From NCBI RefSeq assembly GCF_001941965.1, contig NZ_MKZO01000047.1, positions 62,001-126,000 of the forward strand: a stretch of 64,000 nucleotides of DNA. The letters are read 5' to 3'. This document shows, piece by piece, positions 43,149 to 52,266 of this stretch; positions within the stretch are counted from its first letter, which is position 1; each line of letters starts with the position of its first letter. This stretch comes from Pseudomonas putida. GTDB taxonomy: Bacteria > Pseudomonadota > Gammaproteobacteria > Pseudomonadales > Pseudomonadaceae. The notes below the pieces were generated by a model. The model ran no database searches, had not been told where the DNA came from, and saw only the letters and a list, made by a program, of their open reading frames with translations. The position numbers were made by a program, and so were the translations under genes.

Positions 43149-46133
43149 ATGCTTTTCACCCCGCATCGCCTTGCTCTTTGCGTCGCGCTCGCTAGCGCTT
43201 CGTTCGCTCCAACCCTGTTCGCCAAGGACTATTCGATCACCAGCGCCACCACCGATACGCTGGAGTTGAAGAAAGGCGACAACCTGTCCATTTCCGCCAA
43301 GGGCAGTATCGTTTCGAGCAAGGATGACGGGGTGATCCTGCCCAAGCACACCAGCGGCACCACGATGACCGTGGACAACGCCGGGATCATCCGCTCCACC
43401 AAGGACCGCGGTATCGATACCAAGGACGAGGGCGAGGATGTCAGTGCCTACGTGATCAACAACCGCGCCGGGGCGCTGATCCAGGGCGCCAACGACGGCC
43501 TGCGCTTCCAGACCAACCCCACCGCCGGCGGCACCCTGAAGATCACCAACGCCGGGACCATCGAGTCCATCGGCGACGGCCAGGCCATCGACCTGGAAAC
43601 CCTGAACAACGTCAAGTTCACCACCACCATTACCAACGAAGCCACCGGGGTGATCCATGCGGTGGGCAACGACGCGATCAAGACCGGTTCCAACGCCACG
43701 GTGATCAACCGCGGCCTGATCACCACCGACACCGCGCCCCAGGACAAGGACGGCAAGGACCAGAAGTTCGACGGCATCAAGATCGGCACCTCCACCGGGG
43801 TCACCGTGTACAACTACGGTACCGTCACGGCCGACCGCCACGGCATCGACCTGAAGACCGACGCGACCCTCTACAACTACGGCAGCGTGACCGGGCGCAA
43901 CGGCTCGGGCTTCGGTTCGGATGGCTCCGGCACGGTGTTCAACTACGCCGGCGGGGTGATCACCGGGGCCATCGCCGACGGCAAGATCAACGGCGACGGC
44001 GATGGCGTGGATATCGACAACGTCGGCCATATCTACAACGAAGGCACCATCCAGGGCCTGGGCGCCAAGGGTGTCGACAGCGGCGGCCGGCCCAACGGCA
44101 GCGAAGGCATCGCCATGGGCGGCGGGACCATCGTCAACACCAGCACCGGCATCATCCGCAGCACCGATAACGGCATCCTGGTCGATGACGGTGCCGAAGG
44201 CCCGGGCGTGGAAAGCACCCGGATCACCAACGCCGGCCTGATCGAAGGCCACGGCGGTTTCGGCATCAAGCTGATCGGCCCGTACGATGACACGGTGATC
44301 AACAGCGGCCTGATCAGCGGCGGCAACGGCCTGGCCCTGAGCATGGGCGCCGGCAACGACACACTGATCGTCAACACCGGGGGCCGCTTCAAGGGCCTGG
44401 TGGACGGCGGCGACGGAATCGACACCCTGACCCTCGATGGCACCGGCAGCTTCGGCAACAGTGCCAACTTCGAGAAGCTGGTGGTCAGCGGCGGTAGCTG
44501 GACCCTGAGCAGCACCAACGATTTCAGCCAGGGCGGCACGGTCACCTCCGGCGCGACCCTGGTCAACCAGGGCAGCATCCTCGGCGCCATGACCGTGGAC
44601 CAGGGCGGCGTGTATGCCGGTGGCGGTTCGGTGGGCGGCCTGACGGTCAACGGCAGCATGTTGACCAATACCGGGCTGGGCGTGGCCAAGGTCAATGGCG
44701 ACCTGAGCTTTGGCAGCGGTTCGAGCCTGGTCTACGGCGTCAACGCCGATGGCAGCAGCGCGCCGATCAGCGTTACCGGCACCGCACATCTGAACGGCGC
44801 CACCCTGAATGTCGCGCCATCCTCGGGGGAATACCCGTGGAAGAGCCAATACACCGTGCTGACGGCCGGCGCCGTGGACGGCACCTTCGGCAAGGTCACC
44901 AGCGACTACGCCTTCCTCACCCCGACCCTGAGCTACAGCGCCACCTCGGTGGGCCTGACCTACACCCGCAACGACGTGGCCTTCGAGCAGTACACCCAGA
45001 CCGGCAACGGTGCCGCCGCTGCCCGCTCCCTGGGCAGCCTGGGCAGCAACAGCCGCTTGTACAGCGCCTTGCTGAACACCTCGACCGGTACGGCCAGCAG
45101 CGCCATCGAGCAGCTTTCCGGCAGCAACACCGCCAACCTCGCTGCGGCGACCTTGAGCGGCAGCGCGCAGGTCGGCAGCACCATGCTCGGTGCCATGCAG
45201 TCCATGGGCAGCAATGCCGGTCTGCTGGTCGGCATGAATGAGCAGGACACCCCGATGCTGGCGGCCACTGGTGTGCCCCAGGGCCTACGCAACCTCAACG
45301 ATCCGAACGCCCGCAGTCGCCTGTGGGTGCAGGCCCTGGGCAGCTACGGCAAGGTCGATGGCAGCCATGGCGGCAGCGAGCTGGAGCAGCGTACCGGCGG
45401 TGGTGTGCTGGGCCTGGACTGGGCCGCCGGCAGCGACTGGCGTCTCGGTGTGCTGGGCGGCTATTCGAGCACCCGTCTCGACGCCACCGGCCTGGATGGC
45501 AAGGTCAACAGCTGGCACGCCGGTGTCTACGCCATGCGCCAGAGCGGCCCGCTGGCCTTGCGTCTGGGGGCGGCCTACAGCGCGCACAAGGGCGACAGCA
45601 AGCGTGATGTGGCGTTCGGCAGCTTCGACGAGCGCCTCAAGGGCGACTACGACGCCGACAGCCAGCAGGCCTTTGCCGAGCTGGGTTATGCCATGGGCAG
45701 CGGCCGCCTGAGTGCCGAGCCGTTCGCCAACCTGGGCTACCAGCGTTATCACCGCGATGGTTACCGCGAGAAGGGTGGTGACGCGGCCCTGGCGGTGGAC
45801 AGCGATACCCAGGACAACGTCAGCAGCACCTTCGGCGTGCGCCTGGCCCACCTTGGCATGCTCGACAACGGCATGAGCCTGACCCCGCGGGCGAGCCTGG
45901 GCTGGCGCCATGTGTATGGCGATGTCGATACCCGCACCCGCCAGGCGTTCATTGCCGGGGGCGATGCCTTCAGTGTCGAGGGCAGCGCGCTGGACCGCGA
46001 CAGCCTGGTGGTCGAGGCGGGGCTGGAATTGGGGGTGAGTGCGACCCAGTCGGTGGGGCTTGGCTACAACGGCGAACTGGGCAGCAACAGCCGTAACCAT
46101 GCACTCGTGGGACAGTGGCAGATGAAGTTCTGA
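43149..46133 (+). CDS. autotransporter with beta-helical passenger
   Basis: 994 residues. Signal peptide about 1-25 (LALCVALASASFAPTLFA). The passenger (26 to about 700) is a beta helix built of short repeats of the form ITNAG-I, VINRGLI, VYNYGTV, YNYGSV. The translocator barrel (about 730-994) begins at RSRLWVQALGSYGKVDG and ends in the phenylalanine-terminated LVGQWQMKF, as type Va autotransporters do. No protease or lipase motif is evident, so an adhesin or biofilm role is the simplest reading. There are no cysteines in the passenger that I noticed. It is transcribed alone. Confidence 0.92.
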   Translation: MLFTPHRLALCVALASASFAPTLFAKDYSITSATTDTLELKKGDNLSISAKGSIVSSKDDGVILPKHTSGTTMTVDNAGIIRSTKDRGIDTKDEGEDVSAYVINNRAGALIQGANDGLRFQTNPTAGGTLKITNAGTIESIGDGQAIDLETLNNVKFTTTITNEATGVIHAVGNDAIKTGSNATVINRGLITTDTAPQDKDGKDQKFDGIKIGTSTGVTVYNYGTVTADRHGIDLKTDATLYNYGSVTGRNGSGFGSDGSGTVFNYAGGVITGAIADGKINGDGDGVDIDNVGHIYNEGTIQGLGAKGVDSGGRPNGSEGIAMGGGTIVNTSTGIIRSTDNGILVDDGAEGPGVESTRITNAGLIEGHGGFGIKLIGPYDDTVINSGLISGGNGLALSMGAGNDTLIVNTGGRFKGLVDGGDGIDTLTLDGTGSFGNSANFEKLVVSGGSWTLSSTNDFSQGGTVTSGATLVNQGSILGAMTVDQGGVYAGGGSVGGLTVNGSMLTNTGLGVAKVNGDLSFGSGSSLVYGVNADGSSAPISVTGTAHLNGATLNVAPSSGEYPWKSQYTVLTAGAVDGTFGKVTSDYAFLTPTLSYSATSVGLTYTRNDVAFEQYTQTGNGAAAARSLGSLGSNSRLYSALLNTSTGTASSAIEQLSGSNTANLAAATLSGSAQVGSTMLGAMQSMGSNAGLLVGMNEQDTPMLAATGVPQGLRNLNDPNARSRLWVQALGSYGKVDGSHGGSELEQRTGGGVLGLDWAAGSDWRLGVLGGYSSTRLDATGLDGKVNSWHAGVYAMRQSGPLALRLGAAYSAHKGDSKRDVAFGSFDERLKGDYDADSQQAFAELGYAMGSGRLSAEPFANLGYQRYHRDGYREKGGDAALAVDSDTQDNVSSTFGVRLAHLGMLDNGMSLTPRASLGWRHVYGDVDTRTRQAFIAGGDAFSVEGSALDRDSLVVEAGLELGVSATQSVGLGYNGELGSNSRNHALVGQWQMKF

Positions 46134-46148
46134 TCCTGAGTTGCTGCT

Positions 46149-46213
46149 GAGGGCCTCATCGCTGGCAAGCCAGCTCCCACACAGACCCTGTGGGAGCTGG
46201 CTTGCCAGCGATG
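46149..46213. repeat. REP/BIME pair, short spacer
   Basis: Inverted units CCTCATCGCTGGCAAGCCAG from 46154 and TGTGGGAGCTGGCTTGCCAG to 46209, separated by only about 10 bases. They lie directly after the autotransporter gene. Confidence 0.9.
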
Positions 46214-46324
46214 ATCGTCCAGGCGACATCCTATTCCCCCGTGGAATACGCCCATGAAAACCTTGAATTGTATTTCCCCCTGAAAACCTCATAGCGTGAT
46301 CGCCTCAACCAAGGAGATCGCGCC

Positions 46325-46951
46325 ATGAGTCAGTTCCGCCTGTTCGTCGATGCCCGCTATGCCAGCCCCTACGCCATGTCGGTCTACGTGACCCTGCGGG
46401 AAAAGGGCCTGGAGTTCGAAACCGTGCTGGTCGATCTCGACCAGGGGCAGAACCAGTCTGGCGACTACAGCCGCCTCTCTCTTACTCAACGGGTACCGAC
46501 CCTGATCCACGAGGGTTTCGCCCTGTCCGAATCCTCGGCCATTACCGAATATCTGGAAGACCTGTATCCGCAGCATCCGGTCTATCCCCGCGACCCGGCC
46601 CAACGGGCCCGTGCCCGGCAGGTCCAGGCCTGGGTACGCAGCGACCTGATGCCGATCCGTGAGGAGCGCTCCACCGTGGTGGTGTTCTATGGCGTGAAGA
46701 ACGGCCCGCTGTCGGCGGCGGGGCGGGTGGCCGCCGCCAAGCTGATCGCAGCGGTGGAGACGTTGTTGCCGGAAGGGGCGCAGTACCTGTGCGGGGAGTG
46801 GTCGATTGCCGATGTGGACCTGGCGGTGATGCTCAATCGACTGGTCCTCAATGGTGACAAGGTGCCGCAGCGCTTGCAGGACTACGCGGCGCGGCAGTGG
46901 CAGCGGGCTTCGGTGCGGGAGTGGGTCGAGAAGGTGCGGCCGGCTTTGTAA
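46325..46951 (+). CDS. glutathione S-transferase (YfcF-like)
   Basis: 208 residues. The thioredoxin-fold N-terminal domain (LFVDARYASPYAMSVYVTLREKGLEFE) has VPTLIHEGFALSESSAITEYL, where the cis-proline and the ESSAI glutathione-binding residues lie. The helical C-terminal domain follows (SIADVDLAVMLNRL). It resembles the E. coli YfcF group linked to peroxide resistance. GAGATCGCGCC precedes ATG 46325. Monocistronic, between two REP pairs. Confidence 0.88.
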   Translation: MSQFRLFVDARYASPYAMSVYVTLREKGLEFETVLVDLDQGQNQSGDYSRLSLTQRVPTLIHEGFALSESSAITEYLEDLYPQHPVYPRDPAQRARARQVQAWVRSDLMPIREERSTVVVFYGVKNGPLSAAGRVAAAKLIAAVETLLPEGAQYLCGEWSIADVDLAVMLNRLVLNGDKVPQRLQDYAARQWQRASVREWVEKVRPAL

Positions 46952-46966
46952 CTGCGCTGCTGCTAC

Positions 46967-47056
46967 TGGCCTCATCGCTGGCAACGCCAGCTCCCACTGG
47001 GTTAGCGGTGTACGCGGACTTTGTGGGAGCCGGCGTTGCCGGCGATGAGGCCCTCA
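46967..47056. repeat. REP/BIME pair (GGCAACGCC variant)
   Basis: A variant pair in which the core is GCTGGCAACGCCAGCTCCCA (left) and TGGGAGCCGGCGTTGCCGGC (right), showing compensatory change that preserves the hairpin. It overlaps the 3' end of the downstream kinase gene. Confidence 0.85.
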
Positions 47057-49231
47057 AGACCTGATCATCTCCCGCACCCGCTCCGCCAGTGCCTCCAGGG
47101 CGAACGGCTTGGTCAGCACCTGCATCCCCGGCTCCAGTTGGCCTTCGCCGATCGCGGCGGTCTCGGCATAGCCGGTAATGAACAGCACCTTCAGGTCCGG
47201 CCTGACCACCCGCCCGGCATCGGCCATCTGCCGGCCATTCATGCCGCCGGGCAGACCGACATCGGTAATCAGCAGGTCGATGTGCACGTCCGAGCGCAAC
47301 ACCTTGAGCCCCGACAGGCTGTCGCCGGCCTCGATCAGGCTGTAGTCGAGGTCGCCGAGCGCATCCATCAGCAGCATGCGCACGCTGGGCTCGTCGTCGA
47401 CGATCAGAATGGTTTCCCCTGACTCGCTGGGTATCACGGTGCTGGCATCGTCGGCGCGGCTGTCCTCATCGAGCGCGCCGTGATAACGCGGCAGCAGGAT
47501 CTGCACCGTGGTGCCGCCGCTCGATTCCGAGCTGATGCGCACCTGGCCACCGGACTGCTTGGCGAAGCCGTAGATCATCGACAAGCCCAGCCCGGTGCCC
47601 TGGCCGATCGGCTTGGTGGTGAAGAAAGGATCGAAGGCCTTGGCGAGGATGTCCGGGGTCATGCCGATGCCGCTGTCGGCCACCGTTAGCAGTACATACT
47701 CGCCTTCGCTGATCTCCTGGGCCCGGGCGCCGTCGGCATCCAGGCTGATATTGGCGGTTTCGATGCGGATACGCCCGCCATCGGGCATGGCATCGCGGGC
47801 ATTGATGCACAGGTTGAGCAAGGCGTTTTCCAGTTGGCTGGCATCCACCAGGGTTGGCCATAACCCGGGGGCGGCCAGAGTGTCGACGGCGATGCCGGGG
47901 CCCACGGTGCGCTGGATCAGCTCGCCCATGCCCTGCATCAGGCGGTTGACGTCCGTGGGCCGCGGGTCGAGGGTCTGGCGCCGGGAAAAGGCGAGCAGGC
48001 GATGGGTCAGGGCGGCGGCGCGCTTGACCGCACCCTGTGCGGTCTCCAGGTATTTGTCCAGCTCCTGGATACGGCCCTGGGCGATGCGCGCGGCCATCAT
48101 TTCCAGGGCGCCGGACACCCCGGCCAGCAGGTTGTTGAAGTCATGGGCGATGCCGCCGGTGAGCTGGCCGACCGCTTCCATCTTCTGCGACTGGCGCAGC
48201 TTTTCTTCCGCCTGCATCAGTTCCAGGGTCCGGGCGGCGACCCGCTGCTCCAGGGTTTCATTGAGGCTGCGCAAGGCCGCGATGGCGCGGTCGCGCTCGG
48301 CTTCGACCGAGCGCCGTTCCTCGACGTCGATCACCACCCCCGGCAGGCTGGTGGGAGTGCCGCCTTCGTCACGATCGACCCGGCCATTGGCTTCGATCCA
48401 GTACCAGCAGCCATCGCTGCGCCGCACCCGGTATTGATGGGCATAGGGCTTGCCGCTGGCGATCACCGCGCCGATGGCCTCGGTCAGGCCGTTGCGGTCG
48501 TCCGGGTGCACCGACTGCAGCACCTGCTCCAGGGTCAGGCCCTCGGTGCCCCAGGCCGGGTCCAGTCCGCAGGCGCGGGCGAAGGCGTCGTCGATGGTGA
48601 ACTGGCCGTTGCCCAGGTCCCAGTGCCAGGTCCCGATGATCGCGCCGGCGGCCAGGGCCAGCTGGACCCTTTCGATGTTCTGTCGGGCCACGGCCTCGCT
48701 CAGGCGCAGGCGTTCCTCGGCGTTGCGACGTTCGGTGACGTCGCTGAAGATGATCGCGATCAGGCGCTCGTCCGGCTCGCCGATCTTCACCGCGCGCACA
48801 TCGAACCAGCGCTTGAACGCCTCGGCGTAGTTCTCGAAGGTCGCCGGCTCCCCGGTTTTCGCCACGTGGCCATAGGTCTGGAACCAGAAGTCCTCCAGGT
48901 CCGGGGCGAACTCGGTGACCCATTTGCCGCGCAGATCGACCCCGGCCTGGCGCTCGAAGGCCGGGTTGGCTTCGACGAACTGGTAGTCGATGGGGCGGTC
49001 GGCGGCGTCGAACTTGACCTTGACGATGGCAAAGGCCGACTCGACGGTTTCGAGGATGGTGCGGAAACGCTCTTCGCTCTTGCGCAGGGCGACCCTGGCG
49101 CTGTGCATGGCGGTGGTTTCAAGAGGCTGGTAATGGGCTGACGGCGGCTCGGGGTCGAGGCCCGCCATCTCCAGGGTCAGGCGCAAACGCAGGACTTCCG
49201 CCTCCAGCGCTTCACGGGTCAGGTGCTTCAT
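47054..49231 (-). CDS. soluble hybrid sensor histidine kinase (two PAS, HisKA, HATPase, REC)
   Basis: 725 residues, no membrane segments. An N-terminal coiled helix is followed by PAS 1 (about 52-172, ending SDVTERRNAEERL), PAS 2 with PAC (about 190-310), a coiled linker, HisKA with H363 in TGGIAHDFNN, HATPase with GTGLGLSMIYGFAKQSGG, and a C-terminal receiver (607-725, D657 in LITDVGLPGG, KPF lysine). It has the same architecture as the kinase at 16177, with a different input. The receiver may act as a phosphate sink or relay; no phosphotransfer or response-regulator gene is adjacent. Confidence 0.92.
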   Translation of the reverse strand: MKHLTREALEAEVLRLRLTLEMAGLDPEPPSAHYQPLETTAMHSARVALRKSEERFRTILETVESAFAIVKVKFDAADRPIDYQFVEANPAFERQAGVDLRGKWVTEFAPDLEDFWFQTYGHVAKTGEPATFENYAEAFKRWFDVRAVKIGEPDERLIAIIFSDVTERRNAEERLRLSEAVARQNIERVQLALAAGAIIGTWHWDLGNGQFTIDDAFARACGLDPAWGTEGLTLEQVLQSVHPDDRNGLTEAIGAVIASGKPYAHQYRVRRSDGCWYWIEANGRVDRDEGGTPTSLPGVVIDVEERRSVEAERDRAIAALRSLNETLEQRVAARTLELMQAEEKLRQSQKMEAVGQLTGGIAHDFNNLLAGVSGALEMMAARIAQGRIQELDKYLETAQGAVKRAAALTHRLLAFSRRQTLDPRPTDVNRLMQGMGELIQRTVGPGIAVDTLAAPGLWPTLVDASQLENALLNLCINARDAMPDGGRIRIETANISLDADGARAQEISEGEYVLLTVADSGIGMTPDILAKAFDPFFTTKPIGQGTGLGLSMIYGFAKQSGGQVRISSESSGGTTVQILLPRYHGALDEDSRADDASTVIPSESGETILIVDDEPSVRMLLMDALGDLDYSLIEAGDSLSGLKVLRSDVHIDLLITDVGLPGGMNGRQMADAGRVVRPDLKVLFITGYAETAAIGEGQLEPGMQVLTKPFALEALAERVREMIRS

Positions 49232-49477
49232 GCTGTTCCACCGCAGGTTCTTTTCGTTCGTTGTTGCCAGGGGCAGCCGGTTTGGAGTGGCGGGCCTGTC
49301 GATACGTTCCGCCTCGACCTGGAGAAACCTTAGCCTGCCGGCTGCACGGATGTTCTAGCACAGGCGTACTGGCAAATGAATATTGCTCAGTGCACTGAGC
49401 ATTGACCGCGACCGCTCGCGCAGACGGCGATCCTTGCTAGATTCACAGGCGTCAGGCCCATTGCCAAGGAAGTGTCC

Positions 49478-51196
49478 ATGTCTAATTCGTTCCCTCCCCG
49501 TGACTGGCGTCGCTGGCTGCCAGGCTTGCAGTTGTTGCGGGGCTATGTGCCGGCCTGGTTGCCCAGGGACCTGTTGGCCGGCCTGGTCCTGACCGCCATG
49601 CTGGTGCCGGTGGGTATCGCCTATGCCCAGGCCTCCGGGGTGCCGGGCATCTACGGTCTGTACGCGACCATCGTACCGCTGCTGGCCTACGCGCTGTTCG
49701 GTCCCAGCCGGATCCTGGTGCTCGGTCCGGACTCGGCGCTGGTGGCGATCATCCTGGCCGTGGTGCTGCCTTTGTCAGCAGGCGATCCGCTCAAGGCAAT
49801 CACCCTGGCCAGCGCCATGGCTCTGGTCTCCGGGCTGGTCTGCCTGGGCGCCGGGGTGCTGCGCCTGGGTTTTATCACCGAGTTGCTGTCCAAGCCGATC
49901 CGCTACGGCTACATGAACGGCATCGCCCTGACCGTGCTGATCAGCCAGACGCCGAAGCTGTTCGGTATCAGCCTCGACAGCGAAGGCCCGGGGCAGGACA
50001 TCTGGCACCTGTTCCAGGCCCTGTTCGAGGGCAAGGCCAACGGCTATGCCCTGGCCATCGGCGCCGGCAGCCTGGCGATCATCCTGTTGCTCAAACGCTT
50101 CGAGCGGGTGCCGGGGATCCTGATCGCGGTGGTGCTTGCCACGCTCGCTGCGTGGGTGTTCGACCTGGAGGCCGGGCATGGGGTCAAGGTCACCGGTTCG
50201 TTGCCCCAGGGCTTGCCGGCTTTCGTCTTTCCGCTGATCGATGCCGTCGACATCCAGGCCGTGCTGGTCGGCGGTTTTGCCGTGGCCTTGGTGTCGTTCG
50301 CCGATACCAGCGTACTGTCGCGGACCTATGCGGCGAAAACCCGGACCCCGGTGGATGCCAACCAGGAAATGATCGGCCTGGGCATGGCCAACCTCGCTAC
50401 CGGGCTGTTCCAGGGCATTCCGGTCAGCAGCAGTTCGTCGCGCACCCCGGTGGCCGAGGCGGCGGGCGCCCGGACCCAACTGGCCGGGGTGTTCGGCGCA
50501 CTGGGGGTGGCACTGTTGCTGCTGTTCGGTCCCGATCTGCTCCGGCACCTGCCCAGCAGCGCCCTGGCCGCCGTGGTCATCGCCGCGGCCATCGGCCTGT
50601 TCGAGTTCAAGGACCTGCGGCGCATCTACCGCATCCAGCAGTGGGAGTTCTGGTTGTCGATGACCTGCTTCGTCGGCGTGGTGGTGCTCGGGGCGGTTCC
50701 GGGGATCGGGCTGGCGGTGGTGATAGCAGTCATCGAGTTTCTCTGGGACGGCTGGCGCCCGCATTACGCGGTGCTCGGGCGGGTGGCGGGGATTCGCGGC
50801 TATCACGATATCAGCCGCTACCCCGATGCCCGCCGGGTGCCGGGGCTGGTGTTGTTCCGCTGGGATGCGCCGCTGTTCTTCGCCAATGCCGAGCTGTTCC
50901 AGAACTGCGTGCTGGAGGCGGTGGCAAAGGCGCCGGACAAGGTGCGGCGGATCGTGATCGCGGCGGAGCCGGTGACCAGCGTGGACGTGACCTCGGCGGA
51001 CATGTTGATCGAACTGGAGCAGATCCTGCGTGGGCAGGGGGTTGAGTTGCGTTTTGCCGAGGTGAAGGACCCGGTCAAGGACAAGCTGGAGCGGCTGGAG
51101 GTGCTGGCGCGGATTGGCCGGGGGGTGTTCCAGCCAACGGTGGGGGCGGCGGTGGATGTGTATCTGGAGCAACACCAGGTCGACTGGACGCCTTGA
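49478..51196 (+). CDS. SulP-family anion permease with STAS domain
   Basis: 572 residues from ATG 49478 (AAGGAAG upstream; a GTG lies two codons earlier). About eleven membrane helices with the SulP signature region (LLAGLVLTAMLVPVGIAYAQASGVPGIYGLYATIVPLLAYALFG) and the QGIPVSSSSSRTPVAEAAGART loop. The C-terminal STAS domain (about 440-572) has VTSVDVTSADMLIELEQIL. These transporters take up sulfate, bicarbonate or dicarboxylates. Sulfate versus bicarbonate cannot be decided from sequence. Confidence 0.92.
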   Translation: MSNSFPPRDWRRWLPGLQLLRGYVPAWLPRDLLAGLVLTAMLVPVGIAYAQASGVPGIYGLYATIVPLLAYALFGPSRILVLGPDSALVAIILAVVLPLSAGDPLKAITLASAMALVSGLVCLGAGVLRLGFITELLSKPIRYGYMNGIALTVLISQTPKLFGISLDSEGPGQDIWHLFQALFEGKANGYALAIGAGSLAIILLLKRFERVPGILIAVVLATLAAWVFDLEAGHGVKVTGSLPQGLPAFVFPLIDAVDIQAVLVGGFAVALVSFADTSVLSRTYAAKTRTPVDANQEMIGLGMANLATGLFQGIPVSSSSSRTPVAEAAGARTQLAGVFGALGVALLLLFGPDLLRHLPSSALAAVVIAAAIGLFEFKDLRRIYRIQQWEFWLSMTCFVGVVVLGAVPGIGLAVVIAVIEFLWDGWRPHYAVLGRVAGIRGYHDISRYPDARRVPGLVLFRWDAPLFFANAELFQNCVLEAVAKAPDKVRRIVIAAEPVTSVDVTSADMLIELEQILRGQGVELRFAEVKDPVKDKLERLEVLARIGRGVFQPTVGAAVDVYLEQHQVDWTP

Positions 51197-51658
51197 TCAC
51201 TCTAGCTGCGGGACCACCGCGATCTTGCCTTCAATTTTGCGGTTGACGCACCGGTGCCTGGATTGGTTCCAGGAAAACCGCGAGCGACACTCGGCGTCAT
51301 GCAGTTGAACCCGCGCCTGGCGAGCGGACTTCACCGCACAGAGCGAGGAGTGCGACGATGAACGCGAGCAATGAGTCGGTGTGGTTGGCGAGTGTGGGGA
51401 GGTTAGTTGATGGACGCCTGGTTCTACAGTCCGGACAGTGTCTGCGCTCGCGTGTGTTTTGTTTGGTTGCTATTCACTTCCAATAGTTGAGGGTTGTAAT
51501 AGGTGTATAGCTTTCTCCGTAAAGTTGTACAGATCGTGCGCTCGGGTATAACTTTATTTCCACCGGTCAGAATCGGAGAATATTTGCGCGATAACTTTCC
51601 AGGCTGACAGGAAGAGGGACTAAGGTGTCGTCTGACTAAACGTTTCCGGAGAGCAGCG
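51197..51658. other. 462-base gene-poor stretch
   Basis: No recognisable gene except one short frame at 51358-51486. The first part (to about 51480) keeps typical GC content; from about 51480 to 51600 it becomes A/T-richer (GGGTTGTAATAGGTGTATAG, ATAACTTTATTTCC), consistent with the promoter of the gene at 51659. A lone TGTACA sits at 51527-51532 without a partner at 12-base spacing. Confidence 0.5.
51358..51486 (+). CDS. possible small protein (42 residues)
   Basis: ATG 51358 preceded by GAGGAG at a suitable distance, TAG at 51484. The sequence starts MNASNESVWLASVGRLVDGR and ends LVAIHFQ. No family recognised. It may be a real small protein, a fragment of a lost gene or chance. The good ribosome-binding site is the main argument for it. 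Confidence 0.3.
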   Translation: MNASNESVWLASVGRLVDGRLVLQSGQCLRSRVFCLVAIHFQ

Positions 51659-51964
51659 ATGAGAATTCGCGGAGAAGTATTCTGGTCATGGGCAGACGCC
51701 AGCCTGCACCACCGCTCCTACGATGAAATACTCGCCGATGGCAGCAGTATCGATGTGCAGGTCAGGCTATCGCGGACTGGCAGCACACAGTTGTTCATTG
51801 GCCTCTACGCTGACGATGGTCGGGCCCTGCACGAGGAGGCTTTCGATTCACGGCCTGGAGAATCCATGTCCAAGGCCCTGGCCCTGGGCGTCGTGCAAGC
51901 CAGGCGCCAGGCATCGCGGCTGGTCCGCGACGGCAGGGGTGTGAATGTCGGAATGAAAGGGTGA
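51659..51964 (+). CDS. small conserved hypothetical protein
   Basis: 101 residues from ATG 51659, GGAGAGCAGCG upstream. Soluble, beta-rich first half (GEVFWSWADASLHHRSYDEI, VQVRLSRTGSTQLFIGLYADDG) and a helical second half (MSKALALGVVQARRQASRLV). I do not recognise a named family; it looks like a Pseudomonas-specific protein. Monocistronic, behind an A/T-rich promoter region. Confidence 0.65.
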   Translation: MRIRGEVFWSWADASLHHRSYDEILADGSSIDVQVRLSRTGSTQLFIGLYADDGRALHEEAFDSRPGESMSKALALGVVQARRQASRLVRDGRGVNVGMKG

Positions 51965-52020
51965 GTGGAGAGCCTGGCCTGCCGCAGGACTCTCCTTGCA
52001 GCGCTCAATACGCCATGATT

Positions 52021-52248
52021 TCAAGGGCCTATGATGCGGATATCGGATATCCCCAGTTCCTGTACCGCCCGCAGGTGCTTCTCCTTCGATAACTGGCCGA
52101 GGCTACGCGGAGTGATCACCTGGTTGAACGGTAGATGCAGGCGCAGCAGGGCCACCACCGCATCGTCCAACGACAGGGCATTCCTCGGCGTCTCGCAGCA
52201 CCAGGTCCGCTGTACACCCTTGAGTGAATATTCGATCTGGAACCTCAT
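52021..52248 (-). CDS. small hypothetical protein, possible DUF6555 relative
   Basis: 75 residues from ATG 52248, with GAGGGTGG upstream; a GTG three codons earlier is less likely. The N-terminus FQIEYSLKGVQRTW resembles the start of the neighbouring DUF6555 protein (YVIDYELRGEHRTF), and both end with a (Y/L)G(L/I)-(E/S)(N/D)(V/I)R pattern, suggesting an old tandem duplication. It starts 18 bases downstream of that gene on the same strand, so they form an operon. Function unknown. Confidence 0.65.
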   Translation of the reverse strand: MRFQIEYSLKGVQRTWCCETPRNALSLDDAVVALLRLHLPFNQVITPRSLGQLSKEKHLRAVQELGISDIRIIGP

Positions 52249-52266
52249 GGTTTCCACCCTCTCGTT

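Noticed and set aside
43125..44849. 574-codon reverse frame opposite the autotransporter
   Set aside because: It is low-complexity (Ala/Val/Asp-rich) antisense of the repetitive passenger.
51527..51532. TGTACA upstream of the gene at 51659 as a further LitR operator
   Set aside because: No second TGTACA-like box lies at 12-base spacing; the nearest similar hexamer (TGTATA) is 17 bases away.
52211..52216. TGTACA inside the small gene at 52021-52248
   Set aside because: It is within coding sequence and unpaired.
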